This document shows, one piece after another, positions 59,932 through 64,000 of a stretch of 64,000 nucleotides of DNA (positions are counted from its first letter, which is position 1; every line of letters starts with the position of its first letter). The stretch lies in the NCBI RefSeq assembly GCF_030252325.1, contig NZ_CP126981.1, positions 3,162,001-3,226,000 on the forward strand, in the 5' to 3' direction. The notes beneath the pieces are model-generated. The model was given only the letters and a program-made list of their open reading frames with translations, had not been told where the DNA came from and did no database searches. This DNA is from Candidatus Mycobacterium wuenschmannii (GTDB lineage Bacteria; Actinomycetota; Actinomycetes; Mycobacteriales; Mycobacteriaceae). A program made the position numbers and the translations under genes.

Positions 59932-60978
59932 TCAGGCTATCTCGGTGACGACCTGCGCGCCCGGCTGCGCCGCGCTTGCGATCCCCACCAGGTCGAGACG
60001 ATGAGACGGCCCGCCCAAGAGGCGAGTCAGGTCCTTGATTGTCGAGTAGTACCGGTGCATCGGGTAGGTGATGTCCATCCCCATCCCGCCGTGCAGGTGA
60101 TGGCAGATCTGCATCACCCGCGGCGCCTGCGAGGTGATCCAATAGCCGAGCACGTCGAGATCCGAGGCCGCGTCAAGGCCTTCGCCGAGCTGCCAGATCA
60201 CCGACGTCGACACCAAATCAATGGTGCGCGAGGCGATGTAGACCTCGGCGAGTTGCGCGGCCACCGTCTGAAAGGTCGACAGCGGCTTGCCGAACTGCTG
60301 CCTGTTGGCCACGTAGTCGGCGGTCAGCCGCAGCGCACCGGCCACCAAACCTGCCGTGAAGGAGCCGATCGCCGCCAGCGCCAACTGGTTCACCCGCTGC
60401 GCCGTCGCTCCGGCCAGCACGTCCTCGTCGGCCACCGCGACATCGGAGAACGTCACCACGTATTCGTCGGCGCCACTGGACGTCGGCGTCTTCGAGATCT
60501 GCACACCGTCGGCATTGGATGACACCACGACCACCGCGCTGTCGGCGGTAACGAGCATCCACTCGGCGCTGTCGGCATATCCCACACCGACTTTGGTGCC
60601 CGACAGCCGACCACCCGAGAAGGCACAAGAAGGCCGGTCCGGCAGCGCGCTGCCCGGCTCGTTGAGTGCCACGGTGAGCACCGAGCCTTTGGCCAGGCCG
60701 CTCAGGTAGCGGTCCTGCTGCGCGTCGGAAGCCAAGTCCAACAACATGATCGCGCCGGAGAGCGTGGACAACGCAGGACTGATCAGGCCGTGGCGACCGA
60801 TCTCGGTCAACGCCGTCGAGACCTCGGGCAGGCCGACACCGTCGCCACCCACCCGCTCGGGCACCGGCAACGCCGTCACACCACCGGAGACCAACGCCTC
60901 CCACGAATTATCGCGCTCCAGAACCGATGTCACGACATCGGCGACGGCCTGCTGTTCTTGGTCTGGAGTGAAATCCAT
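59932..60978 (-). CDS. chsE1: Steroid-CoA dehydrogenase subunit ChsE1 (FadE28)
   Basis: This 348-residue acyl-CoA dehydrogenase partner is more diverged in the N-terminal half (MDFTPDQEQQAVADVV and GGDGVGLPEVSTALTEIG). The C-terminal part NRQQFGKPLSTFQTVAAQLAE and HLHGGMGMDITYPMHRYY is conserved. It forms an alpha2-beta2 complex with ChsE2. ATG 60978 overlaps cyp125's stop by one base in an ATGA-like junction. Confidence 0.95.
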   Translation of the reverse strand: MDFTPDQEQQAVADVVTSVLERDNSWEALVSGGVTALPVPERVGGDGVGLPEVSTALTEIGRHGLISPALSTLSGAIMLLDLASDAQQDRYLSGLAKGSVLTVALNEPGSALPDRPSCAFSGGRLSGTKVGVGYADSAEWMLVTADSAVVVVSSNADGVQISKTPTSSGADEYVVTFSDVAVADEDVLAGATAQRVNQLALAAIGSFTAGLVAGALRLTADYVANRQQFGKPLSTFQTVAAQLAEVYIASRTIDLVSTSVIWQLGEGLDAASDLDVLGYWITSQAPRVMQICHHLHGGMGMDITYPMHRYYSTIKDLTRLLGGPSHRLDLVGIASAAQPGAQVVTEIA

Positions 60979-62228
60979 CAGCTCGCGACCGCGCTCTTAC
61001 CGGAGTAGTCGACCTGCCAGTGCTTGATGCCGTTGAGCCAACCGGACCGCAGCCGCTCCGGCTCGGAGGTCGGCTTGAGATCCGGCATGTGGTCGGCGAC
61101 GGCGTTGAAGATCAAGTTGATCGTCATCCGGGCCAGATTTGCGCCGATGCAGTAATGCGCACCGGTGCCACCGAAACCGACGTGTGGGTTCGGGTCGCGC
61201 AGGATGTTGAAGGTGTGCGGGTCGTCGAACACCTCGTCGTCGAAATTGGCCGAGCGGTAGGACATCACCAGCCGCTGGCCCTTCTTGATCTGCGCCCCGC
61301 CGAGTTCGAGGTCTTCATTGGCGGTGCGTTGGAAGGCCGAAACCGGTGTGGCCCAGCGGACGATCTCGTCCGCGGCGGTCGCCGGACGTTCCTTCTTGAA
61401 CAGCTCCCACTGGTCGGGGTTGTTCGCGAACGCGATCATGCCGTGGGTGATCGAGTTACGCGTCGTCTCGTTACCGGCCACGGCGAGCATCACCACGAAG
61501 AACCCGAACTCGTCGTCGGAGAGCTTCTCGCCGTCGATGTCGGCCTGGATCAGCGTGGTGACGATGTCGTCGGTCGGGTTCTCGTTGCGCTCGGCGGCCA
61601 TCGCCATCGCGTACATGATCAGTTCCATCGACGACTGCGCCGGGTCGACGTCGGCGTACTCCGGGTCGGTGCCGCCGGTCATCTCGTTGGACCAGCGGAA
61701 CAACTTGTCGCGGTCGTCCTGAGGCACCCCGAGCAGGCCGGCGATGGCCTGCAGCGGAAGCTCGCACGACACCTGCTCGACGAAGTCGCCGCCGCCCGCG
61801 GCCGCCGCGTCCTTGGCGATGTTCTGGGCCCGCTGCGCGAGTTCCTCTTCGAGCCGGCCGATCGCGCGCGGGGTGAAGCCGCGGGAGATGATCTTGCGCA
61901 GCCGCGTGTGATGCGGGGCGTCCATGTTGAGCATGACGCTGCGCTGCAACTCGACCTGCTCGCGCGTCATCTCCTTCGGCCACGTCGGGATCGCGCCGTT
62001 CTGCCAGCTGGAGAAGACGTCGCTGCGCCGCGACACCTCTTTCACGTCGGCATGCTTGGTGACGATCCAGTAGCCGTTGTCTTCGAAGCCGCCGCAACCC
62101 TCGGGCACGTTCACCCAGTGGACGGGCTCGGACTTGCGAAGCTCGGCGAGTTCGTCGACCGGAAGGCCGGCCAGGTTGACGTCGGCATCGAGGAAGTCGA
62201 AGTCCGCCGGAATGCTAGGGGGTGCCAT
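60978..62228 (-). CDS. cyp125: Cytochrome P450 Cyp125, sterol C26 oxidase
   Basis: This is a 416-residue P450. The I-helix region has MLAVAGNETTRNSITHG, followed by EIVRWATPVSAFQRTA and the haem loop FGGTGAHYCIGANLARM with the axial cysteine. Cyp125 makes the C26 acid of cholest-4-en-3-one, the first side-chain step, together with Cyp142 at 36458. It begins ATG 62228, with a KstR operator 17 bases upstream. It is the first gene of the run cyp125-chsE1-chsE2-chsH2-chsH1-ltp2. Confidence 0.97.
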   Translation of the reverse strand: MAPPSIPADFDFLDADVNLAGLPVDELAELRKSEPVHWVNVPEGCGGFEDNGYWIVTKHADVKEVSRRSDVFSSWQNGAIPTWPKEMTREQVELQRSVMLNMDAPHHTRLRKIISRGFTPRAIGRLEEELAQRAQNIAKDAAAAGGGDFVEQVSCELPLQAIAGLLGVPQDDRDKLFRWSNEMTGGTDPEYADVDPAQSSMELIMYAMAMAAERNENPTDDIVTTLIQADIDGEKLSDDEFGFFVVMLAVAGNETTRNSITHGMIAFANNPDQWELFKKERPATAADEIVRWATPVSAFQRTANEDLELGGAQIKKGQRLVMSYRSANFDDEVFDDPHTFNILRDPNPHVGFGGTGAHYCIGANLARMTINLIFNAVADHMPDLKPTSEPERLRSGWLNGIKHWQVDYSGKSAVAS

Positions 62229-62244
62229 AAGATTTCTCCTGAAC

Positions 62245-62258
62245 TACAACGTGTTCTA
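62245..62258. promoter_or_regulatory. KstR operator in front of cyp125
   Basis: TACAACGTGTTCTA matches the consensus core and right half. It lies 16 bases upstream of the cyp125 start. Confidence 0.8.
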
Positions 62259-62324
62259 GTGCCAGTAAAACATGCTCTCACCGCAGACCAAAAGGTGTCA
62301 GGGCATCGTCGCTTGTCAGGGTAA

Positions 62325-62338
62325 TGAAACGTGTTCTA
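62325..62338. promoter_or_regulatory. KstR operator in front of fadA5
   Basis: TGAAACGTGTTCTA is identical to the second mce4 operator. It lies 10 bases upstream of the fadA5 ATG at 62349, giving each divergent gene its own operator. Confidence 0.82.
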
Positions 62339-62339
62339 G

Positions 62340-63512
<1,173 letters not shown>

Positions 63513-63515
63513 CTC

Positions 63516-63887
63516 GTGGCTTCGGAGGCAGACCAGATCGCCGCGGCGCAGTTGTACATCGACGGCCTGGCCAATCACCGCGGCGACGCCGTTCCGTTCG
63601 CGCCGGACTGCGTGCGGTTCGAGATGGGCATCAAGACCGGATTTTCTGGAAACCACTTGCGGCGCAGCCTGAATCGCGGCCCACAGTTCCGGATCATCAA
63701 GGAGTGCACCCCGCCGAAGTTCGAGGTCGACGGCGATCACGTGCGCGCCCAGTTCGACGTGATCACCAAGCCGACACTGGCCGGACGCCGGGTGTGCTCG
63801 CACGTCGACGAGACGTTCCTGATTGTGGATGGCAAAATCCGCCACATCAACGCTCAGATGCGCCCGTTCATTCAGCACGTTCGATAG
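63516..63887 (+). CDS. Small unrecognised protein in the fadA5 operon
   Basis: This 123-residue protein starts with GTG three bases after fadA5. It contains AAQLYIDGLANHRGDAVPFAPDCVRFEMGI, FSGNHLRRSLNRGP and VCSHVDETFLIVDGKIRHINAQMRPF. The pattern of helices then strands is that of an NTF2-like fold. I do not recognise the family further. Its tight coupling to fadA5 and to the next F420 gene suggests a sterol-linked role. Confidence 0.75.
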   Translation: MASEADQIAAAQLYIDGLANHRGDAVPFAPDCVRFEMGIKTGFSGNHLRRSLNRGPQFRIIKECTPPKFEVDGDHVRAQFDVITKPTLAGRRVCSHVDETFLIVDGKIRHINAQMRPFIQHVR

Positions 63888-63895
63888 GAAGCCCG

Positions 63896-64000
63896 ATGGC
63901 CAAGCCGCCGCCCGCCCTCAACTCCGCCGGCACCGGTGTCCTGATCAAGTGGATGTCGCGCCTGAACACCATCGCCTTCAAGGCTTCGGGCGGCCGGATC
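63896..64000 (+). CDS. Start of a deazaflavin (F420)-dependent nitroreductase-family protein (Ddn/Rv3547-like)
   Basis: The ATG at 63896 opens a frame that runs off the window. It begins MAKPPPALNS and continues LIKWMSRLNTIAFKA, the N-terminal pattern of the Ddn/FDOR-A family of F420-dependent reductases. The M. tuberculosis gene next to fadA5 (Rv3547) is Ddn. Only about 35 residues are visible, so the family call depends on the helical N-terminus and the place. Confidence 0.65.
   Translation, partial: MAKPPPALNSAGTGVLIKWMSRLNTIAFKASGGRI

Overview
The window is high-GC actinobacterial DNA from a non-tuberculous mycobacterium. The evidence is a complete mce4 sterol-import operon, the cholesterol side-chain and ring-degradation genes in the order known from Mycobacterium, otsA with its small upstream partner, and repeated operators of the TetR regulator KstR. 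No PE, PPE or PE_PGRS genes are present at the places where M. tuberculosis carries them in this locus. cyp142 is full length.

Layout. (1) 1-7655: an accessory cluster without KstR operators. It holds the N-terminus of a flavoprotein monooxygenase, a SnoaL-like protein, an SDR, an HSL-type esterase, an unrecognised protein, a second KshA-like Rieske oxygenase with its own small cysteine protein, a second KstD-like dehydrogenase and a PadR regulator. (2) 7756-11548: thioesterase, amidohydrolase, KstR-controlled SDR and a crotonase. (3) 11666-13917: a 54-aa partner protein, otsA and a secreted protein. (4) 13931-24379: mce4 (yrbE4AB, mce4A-F, mas4AB), transcribed leftward. (5) 24644-36458: hsd4A, fdxD, fadE26/27, fadD17, a beta-lactamase-fold protein, ilvX-like, an FN3K-like kinase, fadD19, echA19. 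(6) 36458-46393: cyp142, an acetoacetate-decarboxylase-like protein, two LLM flavin enzymes, a tandem DUF35 protein, ltp4, ltp3, a gamma-carbonic-anhydrase-like protein, kshA. (7) 46390-54381: sulfotransferase-like, SDR, an unknown protein, a hemophore-like protein, hsaF-hsaG-hsaE, kstD. (8) 54383-64000: a chsH3-like MaoC gene, ltp2, chsH1, chsH2, chsE2, chsE1, cyp125, fadA5, a small unknown gene and the start of an F420-dependent nitroreductase-family gene.

Together Mce4 imports the sterol. Cyp125 and Cyp142 oxidise its terminal methyl, FadD19 and FadD17 make CoA esters, and the FadE pairs, EchA19/ChsH proteins, Hsd4A, FadA5 and Ltp proteins shorten the side chain. KstD and KshA open ring B, and HsaE/F/G finish the ring A/B products. 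Twelve KstR-type operators (core AACnnGTT) mark most of the promoters.

The most unusual structure is a pair of roughly 1-kb cassettes at 35468-36449 and 55250-56240. Each carries one gene of the same AbiEi-HTH plus DUF559/Vsr-like nuclease family. Each is bounded by two direct copies of a 60-bp imperfect palindrome, and in each the stop codon lies inside the downstream palindrome. Each cassette almost exactly fills the gap between two convergent catabolic genes. The two cassettes use different palindrome sequences of the same length and with related ends.

No tRNA, rRNA, CRISPR array or classical insertion sequence was seen, and no gene-free stretch exceeds 300 bases.
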